Positions 24,993 through 34,735 are shown, counted from the first letter of the stretch. The stretch is DNA of 64,000 nucleotides from Stigmatella aurantiaca DW4/3-1 (GCF_000165485.1 NC_014623.1:4545501-4609500), one strand, 5' to 3'. The notes: generated from the sequence alone by a model not told the origin. A program made the numbers and translations.

Positions 24993-26759
24993 TCACGGCT
25001 CCTCGGGGCTCGAGTCCCCAAACAACGCCTTCTTCGTCTGGTACATCGCCTTGCGCGCCGCGGTGAGCACCTCCACCGGTTGCCCCTTGTCCTCCACCAC
25101 CCCCTGCAAGACCTTGTAGGACTGGATGGTGCCCGCGCCCGCCAACCCCTGGATGGCCAGGAGCTTGTCGTTCAGCACCTTGCTCCGGTTGAGCAGCGAG
25201 GGCTTCTGGGCCAGCAACTGCGTCATCACCGCCAGCGCCGCGGGCAGCCCCGTGGAGCCGATGGCCCCGTAGAACGCCGCGCGCTCCTCCGCCGTCCGCT
25301 TCTCGAAGTCCGGCAGGCGCACCACGCGCATCAGGTCCGAGTAGGCCTTGTCCGGGTCGAACTCGGGCAACAGCCGGGCCGCCTGAACGCGCACCTGGGA
25401 GATGGGATCATTGAGCATCTCCGCCAGCATCCGGCGGGCCTCCGCCGTGTGGGTCCGGGCGATCGTGCTCATCACCTCCAGCTTCACCAGCAGGTTCCGG
25501 CCCTTGAGCACCTGCGCGAACATCTTCAGCCGCTCCGGGTGCTGGCTCTTGTCCAGCACGTACACCATGTCGCGCACCGTCTGCGGCCGGTCCGAGGCGA
25601 GCCGGACCACGAAGGGATCCGGCTTGTCCTTGGCGAACGGCGCCAGCACGTCGCACAGCAACTGCCGGTTCTCGGGCACCTCGATGGTTTCCAGCACCGT
25701 CAGCAGGGTGATGACGCTGTGCTCGTCCAGTTGCTGGAGGTAGCGGGTGATGTCCGCGGCGTTCTTCGGCCGGCTCAGCTTGAGCGTCTCGCCCAGGCGG
25801 GTGAGCCGCTGCTCCTCGCCCATCTTCTGGATGAAGTAGGAGCGCAGTCCCCCGATGTTGCTGGTGTCCGAACCCCCGCGCTGCTCCAGGGCCCGGAGCT
25901 TGAGCACCATCTGGTTGATGGTGGCGAAGTCGTCCTGGATGAGCATCGCGTCCAGGAGCTGGAGGAAGATCTCCTCCAGCAGCGTGGCGTCATCCACGCC
26001 CCCTTCCACCACCTGGAACACGGCGCTCACCAGCTTGGGGAACAGCCGCTCGTTCTCCTCCTGTTCGATCTCCTTCTGGAGCTGGGCCTTGAGCGTGTCG
26101 GAGGCATACGTGCCGCCTACCACCACGCCGCGCACTTGCTCCACGCCCTCCATCTTCGCGTCCAGGTCCTCCGTGGACACACGCGCGAAGCGCAGGTAGT
26201 CCTCCGAGTGCGTCTTCAGCCGGGAGTAGAGGTAGTTCACCACCTTGTCGACTTCGACCTGGACCTCCTCCTCCGAGGCGCCATCCACGTTGAAGCCCTC
26301 CACCACCACGTACTCCAGGTGCTCCAGGTTCGCGCGCCACAGCTGCGCGAGCACGTCGTCCGCGCCGCGCTCGGGCTCGGACAGGGCGATGAGCGTGAAG
26401 GTGACCAGCTCCTCCACCGTGAGTCCCGGCCGGAAGATGAGCTGGCGGATGCCGTCCCGGTAGAACTTGTAGGGCAGCGGCGTGTCCTCGGCGAACAGCG
26501 GCGAGCCGAGCAGCAGCAGGTTCTGCTGTTCCACCTTGAGGGACAGCGGGCCGTGCTTGTCCGTGTACACCGCGAGGGCTTCCTGGGCCTTGCCGAGGAA
26601 CTCCGGGAACTTCGCCTCATTGTGGCGGTACATGCCGATCTGCTTGATGCCCTTGAGCAGATGGAAGGTGAAGCCCTGCGCCAGTTCGATCTTCTCGCGG
26701 GCGACGGGATCCTCGGACGCCTCGGGGGCCGTGTTGCTGACTGTCTGGGGCTGGGCCAT
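24993..26759 (-). CDS. HEAT-repeat-like protein
   Basis: 588 residues, almost entirely alpha-helical. Residues 30-200 begin with a helical domain (KGIKQIGMYRHNEAKFPEFL and following); from about 340 onward helix pairs such as ARRMLAEMLNDPISQVRVQAARLLPEF look like HEAT repeats. No signal peptide or catalytic motif is visible. The first domain's IGMYRHNE / LVRSVKMYDPDN pattern recurs at the start of the downstream HD protein (MLVRSVKMYDPDNAVF), suggesting a shared module or paired partners. Start 26759 is chosen over 26795 because the latter adds only Pro-rich codons. The two genes form an operon of unknown function. Confidence 0.7.
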   Translation of the reverse strand: MAQPQTVSNTAPEASEDPVAREKIELAQGFTFHLLKGIKQIGMYRHNEAKFPEFLGKAQEALAVYTDKHGPLSLKVEQQNLLLLGSPLFAEDTPLPYKFYRDGIRQLIFRPGLTVEELVTFTLIALSEPERGADDVLAQLWRANLEHLEYVVVEGFNVDGASEEEVQVEVDKVVNYLYSRLKTHSEDYLRFARVSTEDLDAKMEGVEQVRGVVVGGTYASDTLKAQLQKEIEQEENERLFPKLVSAVFQVVEGGVDDATLLEEIFLQLLDAMLIQDDFATINQMVLKLRALEQRGGSDTSNIGGLRSYFIQKMGEEQRLTRLGETLKLSRPKNAADITRYLQQLDEHSVITLLTVLETIEVPENRQLLCDVLAPFAKDKPDPFVVRLASDRPQTVRDMVYVLDKSQHPERLKMFAQVLKGRNLLVKLEVMSTIARTHTAEARRMLAEMLNDPISQVRVQAARLLPEFDPDKAYSDLMRVVRLPDFEKRTAEERAAFYGAIGSTGLPAALAVMTQLLAQKPSLLNRSKVLNDKLLAIQGLAGAGTIQSYKVLQGVVEDKGQPVEVLTAARKAMYQTKKALFGDSSPEEP

Positions 26760-26882
26760 GGTCCTGAAGGGGTGCGCGGGCGGGGGAGCTCCCATTCTAC
26801 CCGGTCGAGGGGGGCTGAACGTTTACCCTTAAGCCGGGACCCCTCCGGCTGCCATGTGAGCAGGATGCCTACCCAATGGGTC

Positions 26883-26904
26883 CCCCTGCCTGGACGGGCA
26901 GGGG
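26883..26904 (-). terminator. Hairpin downstream of the HEAT/OPT boundary
   Basis: CCCCTGCC and GGCAGGGG form an 8-bp stem with a six-base loop, 34 bases past the stop of the OPT transporter gene. No T run follows, so termination is uncertain. Confidence 0.3.
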
Positions 26905-26937
26905 AGGGGCAGGCGGGCCCGCGGTGACTTTCCGCGG

Positions 26938-29403
26938 TTACTTCGGAGGGGGGGCCTCCGCGCCGCTCGGCTTGCGCACCGCGGTGCGCAACAGGAACAG
27001 GGCCACGCTGGCGAAGAGGGCCAAACCCCAGAGGTTGGACCAGAGCGGGTGGGCGTGCTCGCTCTCGCCGATGGTGTTGAGCAGGGTGCCCAGGCCTCCC
27101 TCGGTGCCGAACAGCGCCGGGAGGTTCAGGGCGCGCGTGGCGGCCCCGTCGGTGACGATCTCCAGGAAGGCGATCAGCACGCCCGCGATGGAGCCGCCGG
27201 CGATGAGGCCCGAGGAGAGCAGGGTGCCCGGGGAGAAGTCGGCCTCGGCGCCGCCGCGCATCCGGTCCACCAGGCGGCGCACCATGCCGCCCACGAAGAT
27301 GGGGGCGCTGCTGGAGATGGGCAGGTACACGCCCACGGCGAAGGGCAGGGCGGACACGCCGCACAGCTCCAGCATCAGGGCGATGAAGACGCCCAGCAGC
27401 ACCAGGTCCCACGGCAGCTTCTGCGTGAGGATGCCGTCGATGATGAGCGCGAAGAGCTGGGCCTTGGGCGCGGCGTAGCGGGTGAGGGGGACGCCCTCGT
27501 ACTCACTCACGCGCCCGCCGATGGCCGGGTCCACCAGGTACTGGATGGCACCCGCCGAGTCGACGAGGTACTTGCCCGCGGGGACCGGGGTGTCCGCCCC
27601 GCGCACGAAGCCCTCCGTGTAGGTGCGGTCGGGCCCCGGGGTGAGCGTGCCCAACTCGGAGATCTTCGGCGACAGCCCCGGCTTGAGGGCGAGGACGGCA
27701 CCCCCCACCTGGGCGGTGTCGGCCGAGCGCCACGTGCGCAGCTCCGTGGCGCCCTCCTGGGTGGACAGCTCGAGGCCCTGCTTCCACAGCTCGCGGCGCA
27801 GGGCCGTTGCCTCGACCCCCTGGGAGGCCAGCGCCTCCGGGGCCATGGTCCACGCCCAGGTGTGCTGGGTGCGGGTCTTCTGCGTCGTCTCACTCAGGGC
27901 GACGCCCGGGTGCCGCTCGGGGATGAGGGTGGTGCCGCCCTCGTTGAGCAGCACCAGCACCAGGCCGATGAACAGGGCGCTGGTGAGCACGCCCACGAAC
28001 AGGGCGATCTGCTGCTTGCGCGGGGTGCCGCCCACGAGGAACGCCGTCTTGAGGTCCTGCGCCGTCGTCCCGCCGTTGGAGGCGGCGATGCCCACGATGG
28101 CCGCGGTGGTCAGCGCCATGAAGCGGTCGGAGGAGTCCGTCCACCCCAGCATCAGGTACACCAAGCAGGTGATGAGCAGCGTGGCCACCACCATGCCGGA
28201 GATGGGGTTGGAGGAGGAGCCAATCTCGCCGGTGATGCGGGCGCTCACCGTGACGAAGAAGAAGCCGAAGATGACGATGAGCAGCGCCGAGAGGAAGTTG
28301 ACGTGCAGCGGCGGGGCCAGCCAGATGGCCAGGATGAGCAACAGGCTGCCTCCGAGCACCAGGGTGATGGGCAGGTCCTGCTCGGTGCGCAAGAGCTGGG
28401 GCGCGCCGCCCTGTTGGCGCGAGGCCCGAAGGGTGTCGAGGCTGCGGCGGAAGGCGCCCAGGATGGTGGGCAGCGAGCGGATGAGGCTGATGAGGCCGCC
28501 GGTGGCCACCGCGCCCGCGCCAATGTAGAGCACGTAGGCGTTGCGGATCTGATCCGGCGACATGTTCTGGATGAGCCGGGTGTCCGTGGGCAGCACCTTC
28601 TGCGTCAGCCCCGATCCGAAGAACGAGATGAGCGGGATGAGGATGAGGTAGGAGAGCACCACTCCGGCGAAGGTGATGGAGGCCACCCGGGGGCCGATGA
28701 TGTAGCCCACGCCGAGCAGCTCCGGGCTCACCTCCATGGAGACGCTGGCGCCCTTGAGCGCCGTCAGCTTCGTGCCCACCGCCTCCCGGAAGAGCTTCAT
28801 GCCGGAGTAGGCGAACTTGTAGACGCCGCCCAGCACGAAGCCGGTGATGACGGTGCGCGCGTTGGTGCCGCCCTGCTCGCCCACGATGAGGACGTCCGCG
28901 CTCGCCGTGCCCTCGGGGTAGGTGAGCTTGCCGTGCTCCTGGACGATGAGGCCCTGGCGCAGCGGAATCATCATCAGCACGCCGAGGATGCCGCCCAGCG
29001 CCGTCGTCATCAGGGCGTGGGTGAGATCGATGTCATAGCCCAGCAGGAGCAGCGCGGGCAGCGCCGCCGCCACCCCGAATGCCAGGGACTCGCCCGCCGA
29101 GCCCGCCGTCTGGACGATGGTGTTTTCCAGGATGCTGGAGCGCCCCAGGGCCCGGAAGATGGCGATGGAGAGCACCGCCACCGGGATGGAGGCGGACACC
29201 GTGAGCCCCACCTTGATGGCCAGGTACACAGAAGATGCCGCGAACACGATTCCCAGCACCGAGCCGAGCACCAGCCCGCGGAAGGTCAGCTCCGCGGGGG
29301 ACTCGGTGGCGGGAACGAAGGGGGTGTGTGCCAGGGGTGCATGGGCCTGCGCGAGGGGGACGCGATCCTCGGCAATCGGCGGGTGGGACAAGGCTGCCTC
29401 CAA
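26938..29403 (-). CDS. OPT-family oligopeptide transporter
   Basis: 821 residues with about 14-16 hydrophobic segments. The conserved opening FRGLVLGSVLGIVFAASSVYLAIKVGL (quoted in part), NTIVQTAGSAGESLAFGVAAA, KLTYPEGTASADVL and GEIGSSSNPISGM are signatures of the bacterial branch of the OPT superfamily. Members move small peptides or metal chelates into the cell with protons. A soluble insert of about 150 residues (roughly 500-650) splits the hydrophobic core, as in several bacterial members. No neighbouring peptidase or siderophore gene indicates the substrate. The N-terminal 30 residues are His/Pro/Ala-rich and probably cytoplasmic. Confidence 0.92.
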   Translation of the reverse strand: MEAALSHPPIAEDRVPLAQAHAPLAHTPFVPATESPAELTFRGLVLGSVLGIVFAASSVYLAIKVGLTVSASIPVAVLSIAIFRALGRSSILENTIVQTAGSAGESLAFGVAAALPALLLLGYDIDLTHALMTTALGGILGVLMMIPLRQGLIVQEHGKLTYPEGTASADVLIVGEQGGTNARTVITGFVLGGVYKFAYSGMKLFREAVGTKLTALKGASVSMEVSPELLGVGYIIGPRVASITFAGVVLSYLILIPLISFFGSGLTQKVLPTDTRLIQNMSPDQIRNAYVLYIGAGAVATGGLISLIRSLPTILGAFRRSLDTLRASRQQGGAPQLLRTEQDLPITLVLGGSLLLILAIWLAPPLHVNFLSALLIVIFGFFFVTVSARITGEIGSSSNPISGMVVATLLITCLVYLMLGWTDSSDRFMALTTAAIVGIAASNGGTTAQDLKTAFLVGGTPRKQQIALFVGVLTSALFIGLVLVLLNEGGTTLIPERHPGVALSETTQKTRTQHTWAWTMAPEALASQGVEATALRRELWKQGLELSTQEGATELRTWRSADTAQVGGAVLALKPGLSPKISELGTLTPGPDRTYTEGFVRGADTPVPAGKYLVDSAGAIQYLVDPAIGGRVSEYEGVPLTRYAAPKAQLFALIIDGILTQKLPWDLVLLGVFIALMLELCGVSALPFAVGVYLPISSSAPIFVGGMVRRLVDRMRGGAEADFSPGTLLSSGLIAGGSIAGVLIAFLEIVTDGAATRALNLPALFGTEGGLGTLLNTIGESEHAHPLWSNLWGLALFASVALFLLRTAVRKPSGAEAPPPK

Positions 29404-29473
29404 GGACTGAAGAAGCCCCTTGTAGCAGGGCGCCCCCGGGGCCGCGAATCTTCCACTGCATCTGAAACGGCAA

Positions 29474-29499
29474 CGCCCCCGCCGGTGAGGGCAGGGGCG
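29474..29499 (-). terminator. Terminator of the sigma-factor gene
   Basis: On the minus strand CGCCCCTGCC pairs with the CC-rich partner ending GGGGCG across a short CTCA loop, 49 bases past the sigma-factor stop. The stem has an internal mismatch and only a weak T tract (TTGCCGTTTC) follows. Confidence 0.45.
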
Positions 29500-29547
29500 C
29501 TGGGGGGGCCCGTGGAGGGGCCAGGGGCCTGGAAGGTGTTTTAACGG

Positions 29548-30438
29548 CTACTGGAGGGCCGCCGCGGCATCCGGGTCCACCTCGGCCAGCAGCGCCGCCA
29601 GCTCCGCCTTGAGCTTGTCCTTGGCGCGGATTTCCAGCTGGCGGGCGCGCTCGCGCGAGAAGCCGAAGTGCTCGCCCAGCTCCTTGAGCGTCATGGGCCG
29701 CTCGTTCATGACGCGCTGCTCAATGATGAAGCGCTCGCGCGGGTCCAGCCGCATGAGGGCCATGTGCACGCGGCTGTTGATGAGGCCCGCCTCCTCCTTG
29801 TCGGCGAACTCGTCATCCTGCGGCGCGGCGGCGCTCGCCACGAAGTCCACGTGGCTGTTGCCTCCGTCCTCGCCCATGGGCGCGTCCAGGGACAGATCCC
29901 GCCCGCCCATGCGCTGCTCCATCTCGCGCACCTCGGAGGCCTTCACGTTCAGCTTGTTGGCGATCTCATCCACGTTCACCACCGCCCCGTCGCCGGCGCC
30001 GAACTTCTCCAGCTCGCGCCGGGTGCGCGCCAGGCTGAAGAACAGCTTCCGCTGCGCCTGAGTGGTGCCCAGCTTCACCAGCGACCAGCTCTTGAGGATG
30101 TAGTTCTGGATGTACGCGCGGATCCACCACACCGCGTAGGAGATGAGGCGGATGCCCTTGTCCGGGTCGAACTTCTGCACCGCCTTCATCAGGCCGATGT
30201 TCCCCTCCTGGATGAGGTCGCTCATCTTGATGCCGTAGGAGCGGTACTCGTAGGACACCTTCACCACGAAGCGCAGGTTCGAGGTGACGAGCCGGTGGCC
30301 CGCGGCGAGGTCTCCCTTGACGAACTTCCGGGCCAGGGCTTGCTCTTCCTCGACGGACAGAAGGCCGTACTGGTTGATCTCCGAGAGGTACATCGTCAGG
30401 GAGCCAGAGTGGGACGACGGATCGTTGGAGATCTGCAT
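29548..30438 (-). CDS. rpoH: RpoH-type (sigma-32-like) RNA polymerase sigma factor
   Basis: 296 residues of a group of sigma-70 proteins lacking region 1.1. Region 1.2/2 has [29 protein letters not shown] and [19 protein letters not shown]; region 2.3-2.4 has [17 protein letters not shown]; the tract [19 protein letters not shown] is close to the RpoH box. Region 4.2 has [16 protein letters not shown]. Myxobacteria hold several such sigmas (SigB/C/D/E group) used in heat shock and development; which one this is cannot be settled here. ATG 30438 is chosen for the GGGAG upstream. A near-consensus sigma-54 promoter lies 86-102 bases before the start, implying control by an enhancer-binding protein. 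Confidence 0.88.
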
Positions 30439-30523
30439 GGTGGGTTTCTCCCAACGGGGCCTCGCAAGGCCTGTTGAAGTTGAGTGGGTTGGTGCGACTG
30501 GCAACCGCGCGCTGGATGCCTAG

Positions 30524-30540
30524 AGCAACCACGGTGCCAG
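30524..30540 (-). promoter_or_regulatory. Sigma-54 (-24/-12) promoter of the sigma-factor gene
   Basis: On the minus strand, CTGGCACC-GTGG-TTGCT matches the sigma-54 consensus TTGGCACG-N4-TTGCT at nearly every fixed position, with the required GG-N10-GC spacing. Transcription would start near 30512, giving a leader of about 75 bases before the sigma-factor ATG. The 250 bases further upstream (30541-30792) hold no gene and have room for enhancer sites. Confidence 0.72.
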
Positions 30541-30792
30541 CTTTGGGCGAGGAAAATCCCTAGTGAAAACGATGGTTTGTGGAGGCTCTCCCCCGAAGGT
30601 AGGGGCGGAAGCGTGAAAGGATTACAGACGGCTTCCGGTAGGAGCAGGGGCCTGTGACTGAACGGAATACGCCGCGCGGACCGGTGCCTATCGGATGGAT
30701 GGATTCCATGTCTCAGCACTAACGGGCCGAGGGGGAAGTCTCCGAAAAGTGTCCTGGTCCGGCTGCCTTGAGGGCGAGAGGGCGGGCAGGTC

Positions 30793-32787
30793 TCAGGAAG
30801 CTCGGCGCGTTTGCAGCACCTGGCGCAAGGGGCCCAGAAGCCGCTCGGTCTCTCCGGGCTGGAGGGGGCGCTGGCCAAAGCGTGCTTCGAGGTAGCGCCG
30901 GGTGAGGGGGACCAGGGGGGCGGCGAGCGTGGGCTGTTCCCGCGTCAGGCGCGAGGTGAGCTCCTCCAGCGCTTCGCCCTCGCGCATGCGCACGCCAGCC
31001 TCTCCCAGCAGGCGCTCCACGGCATCGGCCAGGTGGGTGGCCTGGTGGGGCTTGGGGGAAGAGGACCGCCGGGAGAGGAGCTGCCACACCGAATAGGTGA
31101 CGAGCCCCGCGGCGATCGCCAGGCCCCAGATGCGTGCTGGGGGCAGCCGGGTGGTGTCCCGGCGTGGGCCCCTCGGAGGGCGGACGAGGCCCTGGGCCAG
31201 TTGCAGCTGATCCCGGAGTGAGAAGTCCACGACGGTGGAGCGCCAGCGCGTCTCCAGGGCTTCATAGAGGCCCGTGAGGAACTCGAGCGCCGCCAGGCTC
31301 TGGCTGGCCCGGTTCGCGGGGGGGGTGGCATCCACGGTGACGAAGCCCCGCCCCGGCATCAGCACGTGCGTCCAGGCATGGGCATCGCCCGCGCGGACCA
31401 CATAGCCGTCCTCCACGCGCTCGCCTCCAAAGAAGCCCGAGGCCAGCCGGGCGGAGATTCCCTGGGTGCGCAGCAGCAGGGTGAGGGCGGTGGCGAAGTG
31501 CTCGCAGTGGCCCGCCTTGCGGACGAAGAGGAAGTCCACCAGGGGCTCTTCCACGTCTCCGGAGAGCTCCAGCGTGTACGTGTACTCGCGCTGGAGGAAG
31601 GCGGCCAGCTTCCGGGCCGCGGCCAGGGGGTCCTTCTCCCCCTGGAGGACACGCTGGGCCAGCGCGGCCACGCGGGGATCCAGCCGGTCCGGCAGGGCCA
31701 GGAGCTGGCCCCGTTCGGCCTCACTCATCGGCGTGGTGGCGTCCTCTTCGGGCGGGAGGCTGGTGGCCTCGTAGCTGTAGGCGATGGCCGGTACTTGGAA
31801 GCGCACCTCTCCGCCGCCCAGCTCCGTCAGCGGGGTCCGCTGGCTGCCGGTGGCCGAGTGGGCCAGGGCGTTGCCCAGCCGGGTGGGGGTCTCCAGCGCC
31901 ACCAGCGTGGTGCCCCCGTAGGCGGGCAACAGCTCGATGCGCTGGTGGATGGAGTGCTCGCCCCCGTGCCGCAGCGTCACCCGGGGGCGGGTGCGCTTGG
32001 GCTGGCCGATGCTCGTCCATTCCTGGCCGTCGAAGGTGTCATAGGTGCGCGCCAGCCAGTAGGCATCGAGCCGCTCCCGGACGGGATCCGGGGTGAGCTG
32101 GGCGCGCAGCACCACCCGGGGATTGCTCTTGAGGGTGCCCTCGCCCCCCAGGCGCACCGTGTCGGCCAGGCCCGTGGTGGCCCCCAGCCCGGGGGCGGAG
32201 CGCCGCGCGGCCATGTTCCAGTTCAAGCGGGGAAAGAGGAGGAAGAAGGCCGCCGCGCCGCACACCGCGAAAAAGATGCCGGAGCCCAGGGGCCGCATCA
32301 CCGCGCGCACGGGCACCGGCTCGCCCGGGGGCACGGCGCCCTCCACCACCGACAGCCCCATGGAGAGGCTGGCCAGCACGCCGAAGGCCAGCAGGCACAG
32401 GGCGAAGGCCAGCTCTCCGGACAGGGCCGCGCCGCCCGCCACCATCAGCAGGCCGGCCAGATGCACCTGCCCATCCGTGCGGGGCTCTGGCATGGACAGC
32501 AGCCGGTGGCCGGCGATGAGCCCCGCGAAGGCGCACGAGGCCACCACCAGATCCACGTGGCCCGCGTACACCGAGAAGACGAGCACGCCGGCCACGCCCA
32601 GCAGCACCGCCGCGGTGGCCTTCGTGCGCCGGGCGAAGATGCGCCAGCCCATCAGCGCGCTGACCAGCGCGAGGCCGAAGAGCAGCAAGGTCCACGTGGG
32701 GAGCTGCCCGGACACGGCCATGGAGGCAAATGCCGCCCCGGCGGCCAGATCTCTCAAGACCAGCCGCAGCCGGGAAGCGCCGCTCAC
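30793..32787 (-). CDS. TgpA-like membrane transglutaminase
   Basis: 664 residues. Six to eight hydrophobic segments in residues 10-185 (DUF3488-like) anchor it in the inner membrane. A periplasmic transglutaminase-like domain follows with the triad Cys428 (AGHCEHFATA), His470 (GDAHAWTHV) and Asp486 (VTVDATPP). A last membrane helix near 560 precedes a DUF4129-like tail. TgpA-type proteins occur with MoxR and DUF58 partners, as here; their substrate is not firmly known. GTG 32787 overlaps the DUF58 stop (GTGA) and has GGAGGAGG five bases upstream, showing tight coupling. Confidence 0.87.
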   Translation of the reverse strand: MSGASRLRLVLRDLAAGAAFASMAVSGQLPTWTLLLFGLALVSALMGWRIFARRTKATAAVLLGVAGVLVFSVYAGHVDLVVASCAFAGLIAGHRLLSMPEPRTDGQVHLAGLLMVAGGAALSGELAFALCLLAFGVLASLSMGLSVVEGAVPPGEPVPVRAVMRPLGSGIFFAVCGAAAFFLLFPRLNWNMAARRSAPGLGATTGLADTVRLGGEGTLKSNPRVVLRAQLTPDPVRERLDAYWLARTYDTFDGQEWTSIGQPKRTRPRVTLRHGGEHSIHQRIELLPAYGGTTLVALETPTRLGNALAHSATGSQRTPLTELGGGEVRFQVPAIAYSYEATSLPPEEDATTPMSEAERGQLLALPDRLDPRVAALAQRVLQGEKDPLAAARKLAAFLQREYTYTLELSGDVEEPLVDFLFVRKAGHCEHFATALTLLLRTQGISARLASGFFGGERVEDGYVVRAGDAHAWTHVLMPGRGFVTVDATPPANRASQSLAALEFLTGLYEALETRWRSTVVDFSLRDQLQLAQGLVRPPRGPRRDTTRLPPARIWGLAIAAGLVTYSVWQLLSRRSSSPKPHQATHLADAVERLLGEAGVRMREGEALEELTSRLTREQPTLAAPLVPLTRRYLEARFGQRPLQPGETERLLGPLRQVLQTRRAS

Positions 32788-33758
32788 GCTGCCTCCTCCG
32801 GTGGTTCCTCGCGCAGGGACTCGAAGCCGAGCCATGCCAGGGAGCGGAGGATGCGGCGCTCCTGGTGGCCTCCCGCCGCGGGGGGCAGGCGCTCGGCCTC
32901 TGTCTCCAGGCCCACCTCGTGGCCTGCCTCGAGGAGCTGGTGGCAGAGGGCCGCCACCTCCTCGCAGCGCCGCTCCAGCGCGTCGTCTTCCAGCCCGGAG
33001 TCCACCTTGAGCACGAAGGTCCGGCGCTCCTCGCGCTCCCGCTCCACCTTGAGCAGCTTTCCCGCCCCGGCGCTCTTGAGCCAGTGCACGCGCCGGGCAT
33101 CCTCGCCCGGGGCGAGCTCGCGCAGGCCTGCCACATCTCCCGTCCCGTCGTTCCGGCGCGGGCTGCTGGCATCTCCGAAGGCACCCACCCGGGCCTCCGC
33201 CGGGAGGTGGCACGCATAGCCCCGGCGGGGATAGACGAGGAGCATGCCCTCCAGCTCGAACACGCGGGTCTTGGCGAAGAGGCCCAGGGGCCAGGTGGTG
33301 GTGGCGCGCACGCCGCTCAGCCGCAGGGGGCCGCGGTGAGGGGCCTGGAGATCCGCGCGCACGGTGTACTCGGCCCCCGCGGGGAGGTAGCCCACGCGGC
33401 CCTCTCCGGTGAGGGGCACGTCCGCCTCGGCGAGGGTCAGGGCGAAAGAGGCGCCCTGGCGCCGGGTGAGCCCCCAGCGGTAGGCGAAGGGCTCGCCCGC
33501 GAAGGCCGACTCGGTGCCCAGCCGGCGGATGTCCAGGTGCCGCAGGCACCGCTCGGACAGCACGCCGGACACCACCACCATGGCCAGCAGCAAGCCCAGC
33601 AACAGGTACAACAGGTTGTTGCCCGTGTTGAGGGCGCCCAGGCCCACGCCGAACGTCACCACCAGGTAGGTGCGTCCAGCGCGCGTCACCTTCAGGGTGA
33701 ACGGGGGACGGAGCCGGGCCCGAAGCCGCGCCCAGCGAGCCGGCAGGCGGAACTTCAC
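32784..33758 (-). CDS. DUF58-domain protein
   Basis: 324 residues. Two hydrophobic segments (about 30-46 and 49-67) anchor it; the DUF58 motif appears in GDVAGLRELAPGEDARRVHWLKSAGAGKLL (quoted in part), followed by a VWA-like tail (FVLKVDSGLED). In this widespread triad, DUF58 proteins are thought to work with the MoxR ATPase on an envelope target. The GTG start at 33758 overlaps the moxR stop (GTGA) and the 3' end overlaps the transglutaminase start, so all three are translated as a unit. Confidence 0.85.
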   Translation of the reverse strand: MKFRLPARWARLRARLRPPFTLKVTRAGRTYLVVTFGVGLGALNTGNNLLYLLLGLLLAMVVVSGVLSERCLRHLDIRRLGTESAFAGEPFAYRWGLTRRQGASFALTLAEADVPLTGEGRVGYLPAGAEYTVRADLQAPHRGPLRLSGVRATTTWPLGLFAKTRVFELEGMLLVYPRRGYACHLPAEARVGAFGDASSPRRNDGTGDVAGLRELAPGEDARRVHWLKSAGAGKLLKVEREREERRTFVLKVDSGLEDDALERRCEEVAALCHQLLEAGHEVGLETEAERLPPAAGGHQERRILRSLAWLGFESLREEPPEEAA

Positions 33759-34735
33759 CGGGGCGCCACCACCTTCCTTGCGAGCTCCTCGAGCAGGTGC
33801 GACGCCTCCTCGCGGGCGGCCGCTCCCTGTACGTTGCTGCGCAGCATCAACCGGTGTGCCAGGCACGGCACCAGCACCGCCCGCACGTCGCCGGGGGTGA
33901 CGAAGTCCCGTCCTTCCCACAGGGCTTGCGCACGGGCCGCTCCGCCCACCGCGAGCACCGCGCGCGTGGAGGCGCCCCGCTCGATGTCCCCGTGCTCGCG
34001 TGTCGCCCGGGCAAGCCGGACGATGTACTCGGCCACCGCGTCGTCCATCCGCAGCCCGGCGGCGAAGGCGCGCAGGCTGAGCAGCTCCTCGGGCCCCGTG
34101 ACGGCCTCCAGCGTCTCCACGGGAGGGGTGCGTCCCCGGGTGGTGAGCAGCCGTGCCTCCACGTCCGGGGCGGGGTGCCCCAGCGACAGCCGCATGAGGA
34201 AGCGATCCAGCTGGGAGTCCGGCAGGGGATAGGTCCCGGTGAGATCCACCGGGTTCTGGGTGGCCACCACCGTGAAGGGCGCGGGCAGGGGCCAGGTGGC
34301 ACCGTCCAGCGACACCTGGCCGTGGGCCATGCCCTCCAGCAGCGCGGACTGGGTGCGGGGCGGGGCGCGGTTGAGCTCGTCGGCCAGGACGAGCTGCCGG
34401 AAGATGGGCCCCTGCCGGAAGGTGAAGGTGGCGCTCGCCGCGTGAAACACCTGGGAGCCCAGGATGTCGGTGGGCATCAGGTCCGCGGTGAACTGGATGC
34501 GCGAGAAGCTCAGCCCGCACGCGCGCGCGAGGGCCTCGGCGAGCGTCGTCTTGCCCACCCCCGGCACGTCCTCGAGGAGCACATGGCCCCCGGCGATGAC
34601 GCTGGTCACCGTGAGACGCGCCTGGGCCTCCTTGCCCTGGACGACCCGGGAGAGGTGGGTGGCGATGCGCTCCATGACCTGGCGCGCGGCTTCAACGGTG
34701 GGGGCGGCAACGAGTGCGCGGACAGGTGGGTTCAT
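33755..34735 (-). CDS. MoxR-family AAA+ ATPase
   Basis: 326 residues. Walker A is GVGKTT near residues 59-64, followed by FTADLMPTDILGS, Walker B-like LVLADELNRAPPRTQSALLEGM (quoted in part), sensor motif VVATQNPVDLTGTYPLP and DRFLMRL. MoxR proteins act as chaperone-like remodellers of partner complexes. It is the first gene of the MoxR-DUF58-transglutaminase operon. The gene lies 94 bases from the STAS gene, which is on the same strand and upstream in transcription. Confidence 0.93.
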   Translation of the reverse strand: MNPPVRALVAAPTVEAARQVMERIATHLSRVVQGKEAQARLTVTSVIAGGHVLLEDVPGVGKTTLAEALARACGLSFSRIQFTADLMPTDILGSQVFHAASATFTFRQGPIFRQLVLADELNRAPPRTQSALLEGMAHGQVSLDGATWPLPAPFTVVATQNPVDLTGTYPLPDSQLDRFLMRLSLGHPAPDVEARLLTTRGRTPPVETLEAVTGPEELLSLRAFAAGLRMDDAVAEYIVRLARATREHGDIERGASTRAVLAVGGAARAQALWEGRDFVTPGDVRAVLVPCLAHRLMLRSNVQGAAAREEASHLLEELARKVVAPR

